In this document: one piece after another, positions 25,718 to 33,840 of the stretch | Layout of the letters: each line of letters starts with the position of its first letter | Position numbering within the stretch: position 1 is the first letter of the stretch | Origin: Paenibacillus silviterrae | GTDB lineage: Bacteria; Bacillota; Bacilli; Paenibacillales; NBRC-103111 | Assembly (NCBI RefSeq): GCF_030167925.1 | Contig: NZ_JASKUT010000001.1 | Coordinates: forward strand, 2,108,001-2,172,000 | Direction of reading: 5' to 3' | DNA length: 64,000 nt | Notes under the pieces: model-generated | The model's input: the letters and a program-made list of their open reading frames with translations, nothing else | What the model was told of the DNA's origin: nothing | The model's database searches: none | Position numbers and translations under genes: made by a program

Positions 25718-26277
25718 AGGACCGACGACCTCGCTTCCGTCCTGATCAGGGTTTTCCCGGTCTTATGTGCCAGCAGCACAACCGGAACGGCCAGCAATAC
25801 ATACGGGAGACATTGAAGAATCGTAGACCATGTAATGATTCCTTGCTCCAGCAGCTTGTGATACAAGGCTAGGCTGTACGGCAGCAGCAGGATCAGCGAC
25901 GTTATGCTTCCCGGTGTAATGGAACGGAAATAGATTGCTTGCCCGAGATGTGTAAAGATGTGCAGAAACAGCACCAGAGTGCATACAACGAAAAACTGCA
26001 AATTGCCCAGCGGGCCGCCTTGAAGATATTGATTCGCCATATAGGTGGAGCTGCTGACAAAGAGGAACACCACGAGCACGGCAACGGCAAACTGCGCCGT
26101 GCTCATCGAGAATTGTTGAAGAACGCGATCGGCCCATCTCTTCGGCAGTGTTCGGCGCAGGTTGGCGGTATTTGCCGTGAACCACCTTTCCGCCATAATG
26201 ATTTCTTCAAAGTCATGAAAAATAAATACGATAGGAAACAGCCAAATCAAGGTTTGAAGCTGAAACCAAGCTTCCAT
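25714..26277 (-). CDS. HXXEE-domain membrane protein
   Basis: 187 residues with about four or five membrane helices. FHDFEEI at about residues 20-26 is the HXXEE motif, with further conserved-looking histidines in LFLHIFTHLGQAIYFRS. The family is of unknown function; its His/Glu cluster in the membrane suggests metal binding or hydrolysis. It is the first gene of a two-gene unit with its TetR regulator, an arrangement typical of inducible efflux or detoxification. GGGGG lies ten bases before the ATG. Confidence 0.8.
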   Translation of the reverse strand: MEAWFQLQTLIWLFPIVFIFHDFEEIIMAERWFTANTANLRRTLPKRWADRVLQQFSMSTAQFAVAVLVVFLFVSSSTYMANQYLQGGPLGNLQFFVVCTLVLFLHIFTHLGQAIYFRSITPGSITSLILLLPYSLALYHKLLEQGIITWSTILQCLPYVLLAVPVVLLAHKTGKTLIRTEARSSVL

Positions 26278-26297
26278 TGGAGCACATCCCCCTTTTT

Positions 26298-26328
26298 TGA
26301 GCGTTTACTCTACTTGAGTGATTGCTCA
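26298..26328. promoter_or_regulatory. Tandem TetR-type operators
   Basis: Two related palindromes, TGAGCGTTTACTCT (26298-26311) and TGAGTGATTGCTCA (26315-26328), start 17 bases apart and lie 20-50 bases upstream of the HXXEE gene. TGAG-N6-CTCA is a form seen in TetR operators. Confidence 0.65.
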
Positions 26329-26399
26329 AATTATAGGCAGACAGCAGCCCCCCGTCAATAGTTTCCATTCGTTTTCACACCCGCTACCCGGCCAAACCC

Positions 26400-26433
26400 A
26401 AAAAAACTGCGCTCCCTCGAAGGAAGCGCAGTT
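26400..26433 (-). terminator. Terminator after the DUF3892 gene
   Basis: AACTGCGCT-type arms (26433-26422 and 26415-26405) form an 11-bp stem with one bulge, followed by seven T residues on the minus strand. Confidence 0.85.
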
Positions 26434-26437
26434 CATT

Positions 26438-27184
26438 CTAAAACCTCGGCAGGTTCGACAGGTTGTTGCTCGGATCGCCGTCCGGGTAAGAACGGAGCGT
26501 CTTCTGCCCTTCCCGGTTCCTGCCTGTATTCACATCCTCAATCAGGCCTGCTTCAGCCATCCCGATCGCAGTAGCAACGTCAGCGACGGAGCCGTCCTGG
26601 AAGCGGACAGCCGCAATCCCGCCGTTCTCGTAGTGCACCGCTTGAACCATGAGCTTGTTCGGATCAATCGTATGGGGGCCGGCGCCGTATTGTGTGCCAT
26701 CCCGCATGAAGGTGCCATACTGAAGCGGCTGCCCGTTCGGCCCATAGCCGGTATAGCCGCCTTGGAAGCCCACATTACGGTCATCCGCGTTGTTGATCCC
26801 TGTATTTCTTTGACCGTAAGGCGCATTCGGATTCCCTGTGGAGCCCGGAACAGGCATGCCGCCCTCGAAGCTTTGACCGTTGTTGTTATTTCTTGCTTGC
26901 GGTATGTAGGCCGGCTGTCCCATTCCCTGTGCCATGCCTTGAGCCATGCCTTGAGACATCCCTTGTGCCATTCCCGGAGCGATGCCCATGCCTCCGCTCA
27001 TTCCCGCTGCCCCATAGTTTCCATTTGGGGTAAACGTGGGGATCGGTTGCCCGTTCCAAGCAAAGTTTCCATTATGCGTAGGCTCTACTGCATTCTGGTA
27101 GCCTGAGTCTGGACCCTGCTGAGCTGCCTGAAAGCCGAATTGCCCGCCTTGACCATAAGACCTGCCTTGTCTGCGTCTTGCCAT
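26438..27184 (-). CDS. DUF3892-domain protein with Gly-Met-Gln repeats
   Basis: 248 residues from the ATG at 27184, with AAAAGGAG upstream. The open frame continues 350 bases further upstream into the NAT gene, but that part is antisense-like read-through. The N-terminal two-thirds are low-complexity Gly/Gln/Asn-rich sequence with tandem GMAQ/GMSQ units (about residues 65-90). The C-terminal ~70 residues (LMVQAVHYENGGIAAVRFQDGSVADVATAIGMAEAGLIEDVNTGRNREGQKTLRSYPDGD) match the DUF3892 pattern. Function is unknown; small DUF3892 proteins are widespread in spore formers. No signal peptide. Confidence 0.75.
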   Translation of the reverse strand: MARRRQGRSYGQGGQFGFQAAQQGPDSGYQNAVEPTHNGNFAWNGQPIPTFTPNGNYGAAGMSGGMGIAPGMAQGMSQGMAQGMAQGMGQPAYIPQARNNNNGQSFEGGMPVPGSTGNPNAPYGQRNTGINNADDRNVGFQGGYTGYGPNGQPLQYGTFMRDGTQYGAGPHTIDPNKLMVQAVHYENGGIAAVRFQDGSVADVATAIGMAEAGLIEDVNTGRNREGQKTLRSYPDGDPSNNLSNLPRF

Positions 27185-27267
27185 AGAAGGACCAACTCCT
27201 TTTCCGGTGATGGGTTGGGATTTCATCCCTCTATAGCATTTGTCAAAAGCCGGGAGATCATACCCAT

Positions 27268-28059
27268 TTATGGAGCTTCCAGCCTGATGCCGAAATAAGT
27301 TAGCAGCGCCTCTTGATACTCTTCCTCCGATTGCGGGGTGAAGGCTCTCACACCTGCAGAAGTAAAGATGCGAAACTCCTCCCCGGCCATCGTATTGCGT
27401 CCATCCGATGTTCGAATTGCTACCATGGGTGCTTTCGTAAAAATCGAGTCCGGCGCATGCTCGCACCAGAAAGAAGCCATTAAGTAATCCTTGGGCAGCT
27501 GAGGCTCCTCCGTGAAGGAATAAATCCCGCTCCATTCCCCGTGCTTGAACTCACAAAGCATCCACCCGTATTCCGAATCCCGCTGAAGCCGGTACGCTTC
27601 ATCTCCCTGCTGCTGCATCATGCCTTCACTCATAAGAAGCGGCTGCCTCGGGACAATCCCCCCGACACCGACATCACATAGGTAGAAAGCTCCTTCCGCC
27701 TCCACCTTCAGCACATGATGCCGCCGCTTGGGGGGCGGATTCGGCTCGTCCCGCCAAAATCGCGCAAACAAATTTGTCACCGGGAAGCCTAGCTCCTTCA
27801 AAAGCCATCCGAACAGCGCATTCAATTCGAAGCAGTAGCCGCCTCGTCGCTGAACGACGATTTTCTCGTACAGGTCCTTCACTTCTAACGATAACGGCTT
27901 CTTCCTGAGGATATCCAAATTCTCGTAAGGCACCGTATGGAGATGCCGCTCCTGCAGTTCGGCCAGTACGTTTGCTGTACATTCCAACGGGCCATGATAC
28001 CCAATGCGCTCCAAATACGCTTGGATCTCGGGAGATACTGAGGTCGTGCTTCGGTTCAT
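27268..28059 (-). CDS. Arylamine N-acetyltransferase
   Basis: 263 residues. RRGGYCFELNALFGWLL carries the catalytic Cys of the NAT family. The His in HHVLKVE and the Asp in CDVGVGG complete the Cys-His-Asp triad. It acetylates arylamines, hydrazines or hydroxylamines from acetyl-CoA in the cytosol. AGGAG precedes the ATG at 28059. It starts 13 bases after the AAC(3)-type gene, forming an operon of two unrelated acetyltransferases. Confidence 0.92.
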   Translation of the reverse strand: MNRSTTSVSPEIQAYLERIGYHGPLECTANVLAELQERHLHTVPYENLDILRKKPLSLEVKDLYEKIVVQRRGGYCFELNALFGWLLKELGFPVTNLFARFWRDEPNPPPKRRHHVLKVEAEGAFYLCDVGVGGIVPRQPLLMSEGMMQQQGDEAYRLQRDSEYGWMLCEFKHGEWSGIYSFTEEPQLPKDYLMASFWCEHAPDSIFTKAPMVAIRTSDGRNTMAGEEFRIFTSAGVRAFTPQSEEEYQEALLTYFGIRLEAP

Positions 28060-28072
28060 GAGCCTTCAACTC

Positions 28073-28843
28073 CTATTCTTTGCTTCGGGGCAATGGATCT
28101 GCATTGGAGAAAAGCTCCGGGTTTCGCGCAAGCATTTCCGTGAGCAGCTGCGTCATCTTCACCGTATCGCACACACGTGTTTCCGCTAGGCCCAAACGCC
28201 CGGTATACATCGCACCCTTTTGAATAAAGAGGTCGTTAACCTTCCAGTAATTTTGCGATAAGCCACCTACGGAGTGGCGGCGCGAAGGAACTTGGATTTC
28301 CGTACCGTCAGGCAGTACCGTAATAAGCTCTTCATAATACTCCGTTAACCTGCCGGGGACGTTCGCCCATTCCTCTACCCCATGGATAAATGTATTGCGT
28401 CGCAAATCAACCCCGAGCAGCAGAATAGTCGCCTGGCGCTCCAACAGCCGGCGCCAGGCGGTTTGGTAGCCGCAAGGCGTTTCGCTCCGTTCATCTCCGG
28501 CAACGAACGACTCGGCATCCTTTCCAAGCGCAGCCACCGAATGCGTCGGATGCAGCGAGCGAACAACGCCCGGCCGTTGGCGGAACCATTCAGTAAGGAT
28601 CCCGACACAGGTCGGAGAATCCTTCACATAAAATCTTGGATTTTCACTATTGATCGTAGACCATGTATGGGTGGGCAGCACCAGCAAGCCCTCCGCCATA
28701 TATTCGGAAAGGGCATCCAGGACGGTGTTAGGTCCTCCCTCCACGGGGCCGATGCTTTTATAAGATGAATGAACCAGTAAGGTTCCTTGGCGTTGAATCC
28801 CCATTTTCTCCAGGTCGAGCATCAGGCTTTCCTTAGTCATCAT
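28073..28843 (-). CDS. Aminoglycoside 3-N-acetyltransferase-family protein
   Basis: 256 residues. LLVHSSYKSIGPVEGGPNTVLDALSEYM, LVLPTHTWS and RSLHPTHSVAALGKDA are the AAC(3)/YokD-type signatures, including the HPTHSV histidine. Family members acetylate the 3-amino group of aminoglycosides, though many chromosomal relatives in Firmicutes have no proven antibiotic substrate. Two adjacent ATGs serve as start, with AGGGAA upstream. It is the first gene of the acetyltransferase pair. Confidence 0.85.
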   Translation of the reverse strand: MMTKESLMLDLEKMGIQRQGTLLVHSSYKSIGPVEGGPNTVLDALSEYMAEGLLVLPTHTWSTINSENPRFYVKDSPTCVGILTEWFRQRPGVVRSLHPTHSVAALGKDAESFVAGDERSETPCGYQTAWRRLLERQATILLLGVDLRRNTFIHGVEEWANVPGRLTEYYEELITVLPDGTEIQVPSRRHSVGGLSQNYWKVNDLFIQKGAMYTGRLGLAETRVCDTVKMTQLLTEMLARNPELFSNADPLPRSKE

Positions 28844-28966
28844 GGCGACAGTTCCCTGCTTTCATTGAAAATTGAATCTGGAGTCGAAGTGACGTTCCAT
28901 TCCAGTTTTGTTTCGACGTTCGCTCAGCAATTCCTTTACCCATCGGGAAAAAGGAGAGAGTCTCAT

Positions 28967-29003
28967 AAAAATACAGCCCAATCCCAGGATCCTCCTGGAA
29001 TTG
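28967..29003 (-). terminator. Terminator after the Gfo/Idh/MocA pair
   Basis: Arms 29003-28993 and 28989-28979 pair over 11 bases (one G-U) with a three-base loop, followed by TATTTTTAT on the minus strand. Confidence 0.8.
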
Positions 29004-29016
29004 AGCCATACATGAA

Positions 29017-29922
29017 TCAATGTAATCGTACCGCTTTTCCTATAGCCCGACTTTCATTGGCCGCTTCGATGAAACGGATGATCTCCAGCGTTTCGTTCAT
29101 AGCAACCTGAGGAGCCCCGGACCGGAACATGGCTATCACCCGCTCCAGGAGGCTTGCGTAATACGGCTTCCCCGTCGAAGAGATATCGATGAAATCCGAC
29201 CCTTTGCTGCGGTGAATCGTTCCGCCGAAGGCATGGTTACCGCTCCGGTTACCGCGCACCGTCCCCATCCTTCCGTCTGTCCAAACGGCCGTAATCAGAT
29301 CATGCTCATCATTGCTCTTGACGGAAACCTCGGCGCAGCCCGTCCCCAGAATGGCATACAACATCTCGACCGAATGAATTCCGTACCAAAAATATCCGGG
29401 CTGTGTCGGCTGCAGCGCCATAGGGCCGAAAAGATCGGCGCCGATGATGTCTCCATGCTCTCCGCGGCTAAGAGCAGCCTGCAAGCCTTCGGCAAATCGA
29501 AGCGCCGACGAGCTCATGACCGTCACTCCGTGCTCTTCAGCAATAGCGGCGATAGCCTGTGCTTCGTCCGCCCGTACCGTCAGCGGCTTATCGATAAAAA
29601 CCGGCTTGCCGTAAGGGGCGACCGCCCGGAATTGCTCCAGGTGTACGCGGCCGTCCACCGATTCCAGCAGGATAGCGTCGCAAGCCTCCGCAACTGCCTC
29701 AAGCGAGTCCGCGATCCGAACACCCAGCTCATCTCTTAACTGAGCCGTATATCCATCCACCCGTGAGGAACTAAGCTCAAAATCCGGCGAGCCGCCCGGA
29801 TAAGCTATCGTCACCTTGCCTCCCGGAACATGATAAGGCTGTGATGAATCGTTGAGCAGCTTGGTAAAAGCAATGACGTGCGAGGTGTCCAAACCAATCA
29901 TTCCGATAGACAATGGCTTCAT
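29017..29922 (-). CDS. Gfo/Idh/MocA-family oxidoreductase with atypical nucleotide loop
   Basis: 301 residues from the ATG at 29922, which overlaps the stop of the upstream gene (ATGA). The Rossmann loop reads IGMIGLDTSH rather than GxGxxG, a variant seen in a subset of this family. The EKP-type motif is present as FIDKPLTV. Substrate is unknown; partners of this kind often act in pairs on sugar or cyclitol derivatives. An AGAGGA site lies inside the upstream gene. Confidence 0.85.
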   Translation of the reverse strand: MKPLSIGMIGLDTSHVIAFTKLLNDSSQPYHVPGGKVTIAYPGGSPDFELSSSRVDGYTAQLRDELGVRIADSLEAVAEACDAILLESVDGRVHLEQFRAVAPYGKPVFIDKPLTVRADEAQAIAAIAEEHGVTVMSSSALRFAEGLQAALSRGEHGDIIGADLFGPMALQPTQPGYFWYGIHSVEMLYAILGTGCAEVSVKSNDEHDLITAVWTDGRMGTVRGNRSGNHAFGGTIHRSKGSDFIDISSTGKPYYASLLERVIAMFRSGAPQVAMNETLEIIRFIEAANESRAIGKAVRLH

Positions 29923-31016
29923 GAAGCTGTATCCTCTCCATCCCGATAAATGTGCGGATTTTGCCGCCGGCACGCTTCCATGACCGCCATCTGCCGGCGA
30001 ACCTGCTGAGGCGTTACTTCCAGCGGTTCGCCATGAACCAGCGTGCGGTACAGCATCATGTACAGCTGCTCCGTCATGTGCTCAAAAAGCGTTCTGCCTT
30101 CCGGAAGAGCCAGCTCCCACTCCTCCGTGTGCCATGTCAGCTCCTCCTTGCAGTAGGTTGGAAGCCCTTTGTTATCAAACAGCGGCTCCCGCTGAAGCTT
30201 CTGCACAGGCGCTTCCTCCGGCTTGAAATATTTCCACTCCAGCCGGTTGCCATTGCCGCGAAGTCCACCGTTCGTGCCTTGGACGTTGAACAGCTCCCGA
30301 GGGTAGGCGCTGCAAGAGGAAATTTCCAAGTCGATGGTCGGCCGGCCCTGTCCGCGCATCAACAGCTTCACATAATCCTCGGCATCCCCAAACGTATTAG
30401 CCCGGTCCATGATACAGGTAATGTCAGGCATCACATCGTTTCCGAATAGCTGCAGCGCTTGGTCCAAAGGATGCGGCCCTGTGTTCAGCAGATTTCCTCC
30501 ATGGTTGCTTTGCAGCGTTTGCCAGTCCCAGCGTCGGGAGAAGCCGTTGTTGGCAAAATCAATTTGCACGATACGCCCGAGCACCCCTGAATCGATGACT
30601 TTACGAAGCTGTACGTAGGCCGGCATATAACGGGATTGCTGAAAAACAGCCAAAACGGCGCCATGACGCTCCGATGCTTCGATGAGGCGGTCTACCTCTT
30701 CTTCTGTTTTGGCGAGCGGCTTCTCGCAAAGGACATGGAAGCCCCGTTCGAGCAGCTCGAGTGTAATTGGAAAGTGCTGATGGCTCGGGGAAGCATTGAC
30801 GATCAGATCCAGGCTCTCGTTCTCGACCATCTCCTGCCAGCTGGCATAAGCGCTGCACCGGTACTCCTCCACGGCAAGCTTCCTCCGCTCCTCCAACGCA
30901 TCCGCTACGGCCGCAATGCGATAGAAGCCGGGAATTTTCGCCAGCAGATTGCCGTGAATATTACGGCCGCTTCTTCCTTGCCCGATGATACCTACTTGCA
31001 GAACGCGTTGACTCAT
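29919..31016 (-). CDS. Gfo/Idh/MocA-family oxidoreductase
   Basis: 365 residues. The N-terminal NAD(P) fold with VGIIGQGRSGRNIHG and the catalytic CEKPLAKT motif (about 93-100) are clear, and GPHPLDQALQLFG supplies the usual His. It probably oxidises a sugar or sugar-derivative hydroxyl. It is translationally coupled to the next gene, so the two likely catalyse sequential steps. It has a good promoter at 31156-31185 with an untranslated leader of about 130 bases. Confidence 0.88.
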   Translation of the reverse strand: MSQRVLQVGIIGQGRSGRNIHGNLLAKIPGFYRIAAVADALEERRKLAVEEYRCSAYASWQEMVENESLDLIVNASPSHQHFPITLELLERGFHVLCEKPLAKTEEEVDRLIEASERHGAVLAVFQQSRYMPAYVQLRKVIDSGVLGRIVQIDFANNGFSRRWDWQTLQSNHGGNLLNTGPHPLDQALQLFGNDVMPDITCIMDRANTFGDAEDYVKLLMRGQGRPTIDLEISSCSAYPRELFNVQGTNGGLRGNGNRLEWKYFKPEEAPVQKLQREPLFDNKGLPTYCKEELTWHTEEWELALPEGRTLFEHMTEQLYMMLYRTLVHGEPLEVTPQQVRRQMAVMEACRRQNPHIYRDGEDTAS

Positions 31017-31155
31017 GCCTCATTCCGCCTCTCGTTCTTATTATCATTTCTGTGGGGGGACAGCAACAGACGCCTTCCCCTTCCGGCTTTGTAACCGTAT
31101 TCATCTCGCGAAAAAGCATGACTTTCTTTCCAGCCCTGCCGTAATTTACATCTAA

Positions 31156-31185
31156 AATATATGTCCCCTTTCTTCTTTTTGTCAA
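31156..31185 (-). promoter_or_regulatory. Sigma-A promoter of the Gfo/Idh/MocA pair
   Basis: On the minus strand TTGACA (31185-31180) and TATATT (31161-31156) are 18 bases apart. The rest of the 393-base gap between 31017 and 31409 shows only this promoter and the patB promoter. Confidence 0.7.
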
Positions 31186-31368
31186 CACGCATTTTCCTTC
31201 AAAAATCTAGCCTAAAGCTGCAGTATTTATAGTCAATAAAGAGACATGAGACTGCATACCGCGCACGTTAGCCCCGCTGACCGAAATCATTGAAATTACT
31301 GCATGAAGCGCAACGGAAGCCGCAAACAAAACGCTCCACAAAACAAATTCAATTTCTGTTACAAATGA

Positions 31369-31377
31369 TGGTATAAT
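31369..31377 (+). promoter_or_regulatory. Extended -10 promoter of patB
   Basis: TGGTATAAT is an extended -10 element (TGnTATAAT), 33 bases before the patB start. No good -35 box is present, as is usual for this class. Confidence 0.6.
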
Positions 31378-31409
31378 CTAAACACTATATGAATCTGAGG
31401 TGACTTCTG

Positions 31410-32582
31410 ATGACTTATGATTTCGACCGCCGGATCGATCGGCGTCATACCCGTTCTTATAAATGGGATCAAAACGATAAACTTTTCGGGGATCCGGATA
31501 TTCTTTCGCTGTGGGTGGCGGATATGGATTTCCTTAGCCCCCCCGCCGTACGAGCCGTCCTGGAAAAGCGCGCGTCGCTAGGCGTTTACGGCTACGCGAT
31601 CCGTACCGACAGCTATTTCGATGCTATCGTCAGCTGGTTCGAGCGCCGTCACGGCTGGAAGATCGATCCGAATTGGATTACCGATTCGCCGAGTATTGTG
31701 ACCACATTAAGCTTGGCGGTCGAGCTGTTCAGCGAGCCCGGCAGCCAGGTCGTCCTGCAATCGCCGGTATATTATCCGTTCTACGATGTCATTCAAAGCA
31801 ACGGTCGGAGGGTTGCCAAGAACCCGCTCGTCATTCGCGGCGGCCGCTTCGAAATGGATTTCGACCATCTGGAACAGCTGTTCAAGGATGGCGCCAAGCT
31901 GCTGCTGCTGTGCAGCCCGCATAATCCCGGCGGCCGCGTATGGGAACGCGAGGAGCTGTTACAGCTCGGCGAGCTGTGCTTGAAGCACGGTGTGACCGTC
32001 GTTTCGGACGAAATTCATTGCGATCTCGCGCTGTCCGGCCACAAGCATATCCCTTTCGCTTCCCTGTCACCGGAGCTCGCCGATATTACGATTACCTGCT
32101 TGGCGGCCACCAAGACGTTCAATTTGCCTGGGTTACATACTTCGTTCGCAGTGGCGTCCAACCCGTCCATCAAGAGAAAATTCGATCACCGCATCAAAAC
32201 GTTAAGCCTGCATATGGCTCATCATTTCGCTCAGGACGCGGTGGAAGCGGCATACAACGAAGGGGAGGCTTGGTTGGATGAGATGCTCGCTTACGTTGAA
32301 GGCAACTTAAACTACGCGCTCGCTTATTTCGAAGAGCATCTGCCCGAAGTGAAGCCGCTGCGGCCGGAAGGAACCTATCTGCTTTGGCTTGACTGCCGCG
32401 GGCTGAACCTGGACATCAAAGGGCTGAAGGATCTCATGTTCAACCAAGCGAAGGTCGCTTTCAGCGAAGGCTCCGTCTTCGGATCCGAAGGGGAAGGCTG
32501 GCTTCGCATCAATCTGGCTTGTCCGCGATCGATCGTGGAGGAAGCGCTGGAGCGGTTCGTTCGGGCTGCCAGAAACAGATAA
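31410..32582 (+). CDS. patB: PatB/MalY-family PLP-dependent C-S lyase (cystathionine beta-lyase type)
   Basis: 390 residues. The MTYDFDRRIDRRHTRSYKWD opening and LSLWVADMDFLSPPAV are typical of the PatB/MalY branch of fold-type I aminotransferases. SPHNPGGRVW, VSDEIHCDL and the PLP lysine in AATKTFNLPGL are all present. It likely cleaves cystathionine or cysteine conjugates to a thiol, pyruvate and ammonia; some relatives are aminotransferases. GAGGTGAC precedes the ATG. It is a single-gene unit. Confidence 0.9.
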   Translation: MTYDFDRRIDRRHTRSYKWDQNDKLFGDPDILSLWVADMDFLSPPAVRAVLEKRASLGVYGYAIRTDSYFDAIVSWFERRHGWKIDPNWITDSPSIVTTLSLAVELFSEPGSQVVLQSPVYYPFYDVIQSNGRRVAKNPLVIRGGRFEMDFDHLEQLFKDGAKLLLLCSPHNPGGRVWEREELLQLGELCLKHGVTVVSDEIHCDLALSGHKHIPFASLSPELADITITCLAATKTFNLPGLHTSFAVASNPSIKRKFDHRIKTLSLHMAHHFAQDAVEAAYNEGEAWLDEMLAYVEGNLNYALAYFEEHLPEVKPLRPEGTYLLWLDCRGLNLDIKGLKDLMFNQAKVAFSEGSVFGSEGEGWLRINLACPRSIVEEALERFVRAARNR

Positions 32583-32600
32583 TTACAACAACCTAAACGT

Positions 32601-32639
32601 AAAGCGGCAGTCCGGTTGAATGTTCCGGCCTGCCGCTTT
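32601..32639. terminator. Terminator between convergent patB and the MFS gene
   Basis: AAAGCGGCAGTCCGG (32601-32615) pairs with 32624-32639 with one bulge, followed by TTTTGATTTT on the plus strand. The minus strand has a weaker T-tract. Confidence 0.8.
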
Positions 32640-32649
32640 TGATTTTCCG

Positions 32650-33840
32650 TTATAAGTCCACTTCCGGAACCTTCCGTTTCAGCTTCGTCTGAACAGCGCC
32701 TGACATCAGCAGAAACCCGACCGCACTTAACACGCATAGGATCGCCGTCGTCCGGTACATAACCGGGAACCCGTAGCTGTCGATCAGCCAGCCGCCGACG
32801 TTGCTAGCCGTCAGCATGGCAAGATTCGAGCTGACGGCGGCGAAGATGGTTTGACCCGTTACGCTAAGACCAGGCGGGCTTTCCTCATGAATGAAGCCAA
32901 TTCCCGCAGCAACGAATAAGGCGAAGGTCACGCCGTGAAGCATTTGGGAGACCGCCAAAACGGCGAACGAAGGGTCGAGCGAAATCAGAAACCAACGAAG
33001 CCCGGCAGCCAGCGCTACAATGCACAGCAGTCTAAAGTAATGAAATCTCCTGATCAATCGGCTGGCGAAAACGAAGAGCGGAAGCTCCGACAAGGCGGAA
33101 ATCGTGTTGAGTATACCGATCCTTGCAGCGGCATCCTCCCCTGCCCCAACGTAAATAGAGAAAAACACATTGTTTACGGCGGAGCCCACCGACACCCCGA
33201 AGATCAGCAGCAGAAAAAGAAGCAGCCGTCTCTGTGCAAGAAACGGCCGCAAGCCGGCAAGCAGCGATGTCCGCTTCCAGCCGGACCCGCCTTGCTGCTT
33301 ATCAAACAGAAATAAAGTGGCGAGCAGGACAGCCATCAAACACCAATAAACCCAGAACATCGCCTGCAGTCCTGTGCCCCGGTACAGCAGTCCGATGCTT
33401 CCCGCCGTAACCGCGAAGCTGATGGAGCCGAGCACGCGAATGCCTCCGTAGCTGAACCCATGCTTCTCCGCATGCCTTACGGTCAGTGATTCCGCAATGG
33501 GAACCATCGCCGATGCGGTTAACGCGAGACCGAGTGCCGTTACCGCATATACGGTGAAATGCGTTCCCGCGAACAAGTACCCGAAGGCTATGAGAGGCGC
33601 AAGCAATGTGGAGAGCATCAGCAGCGTACGCTCCATACGGAACCGGTCGCACAGCATGCCCCAGATCGGCTGAATGAACAACCCCAGAATCGGGCCAAGC
33701 GAGAATATGATGCCTACCTGTGTATGGCTCAGCCCTTGTTCGGAAAACCAATAGCCCAAATACGGATACAACGCCGCCTGGCCCATGTAAAACACAAAAA
33801 TATACAGGTGCATTGAATATTTGTCAGCCTCGAATTTCAT
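32650..33840 (-). CDS. MFS transporter, LacY/nucleoside-symporter-like
   Basis: 396 residues with 12 predicted membrane helices. The N-terminal YIFVFYMGQAALYPYLGYWFSEQGLSHTQVGIIFSLGPILGLFIQPIWGMLCDRF pattern fits the MFS_1-like group (phenylpropionate, LacY and nucleoside symporter relatives). The start overlaps the 3' end of the GH105-type gene by 17 bases, so it is the last gene of the oligosaccharide operon. It could import a disaccharide or export a product; sequence does not tell which. Confidence 0.82.
   Translation of the reverse strand: MKFEADKYSMHLYIFVFYMGQAALYPYLGYWFSEQGLSHTQVGIIFSLGPILGLFIQPIWGMLCDRFRMERTLLMLSTLLAPLIAFGYLFAGTHFTVYAVTALGLALTASAMVPIAESLTVRHAEKHGFSYGGIRVLGSISFAVTAGSIGLLYRGTGLQAMFWVYWCLMAVLLATLFLFDKQQGGSGWKRTSLLAGLRPFLAQRRLLLFLLLIFGVSVGSAVNNVFFSIYVGAGEDAAARIGILNTISALSELPLFVFASRLIRRFHYFRLLCIVALAAGLRWFLISLDPSFAVLAVSQMLHGVTFALFVAAGIGFIHEESPPGLSVTGQTIFAAVSSNLAMLTASNVGGWLIDSYGFPVMYRTTAILCVLSAVGFLLMSGAVQTKLKRKVPEVDL

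Noticed and set aside
27185..27535. N-terminal extension of the DUF3892 protein
   Set aside because: It runs into the NAT coding region and contains no ribosome site, while the ATG at 27184 has one.
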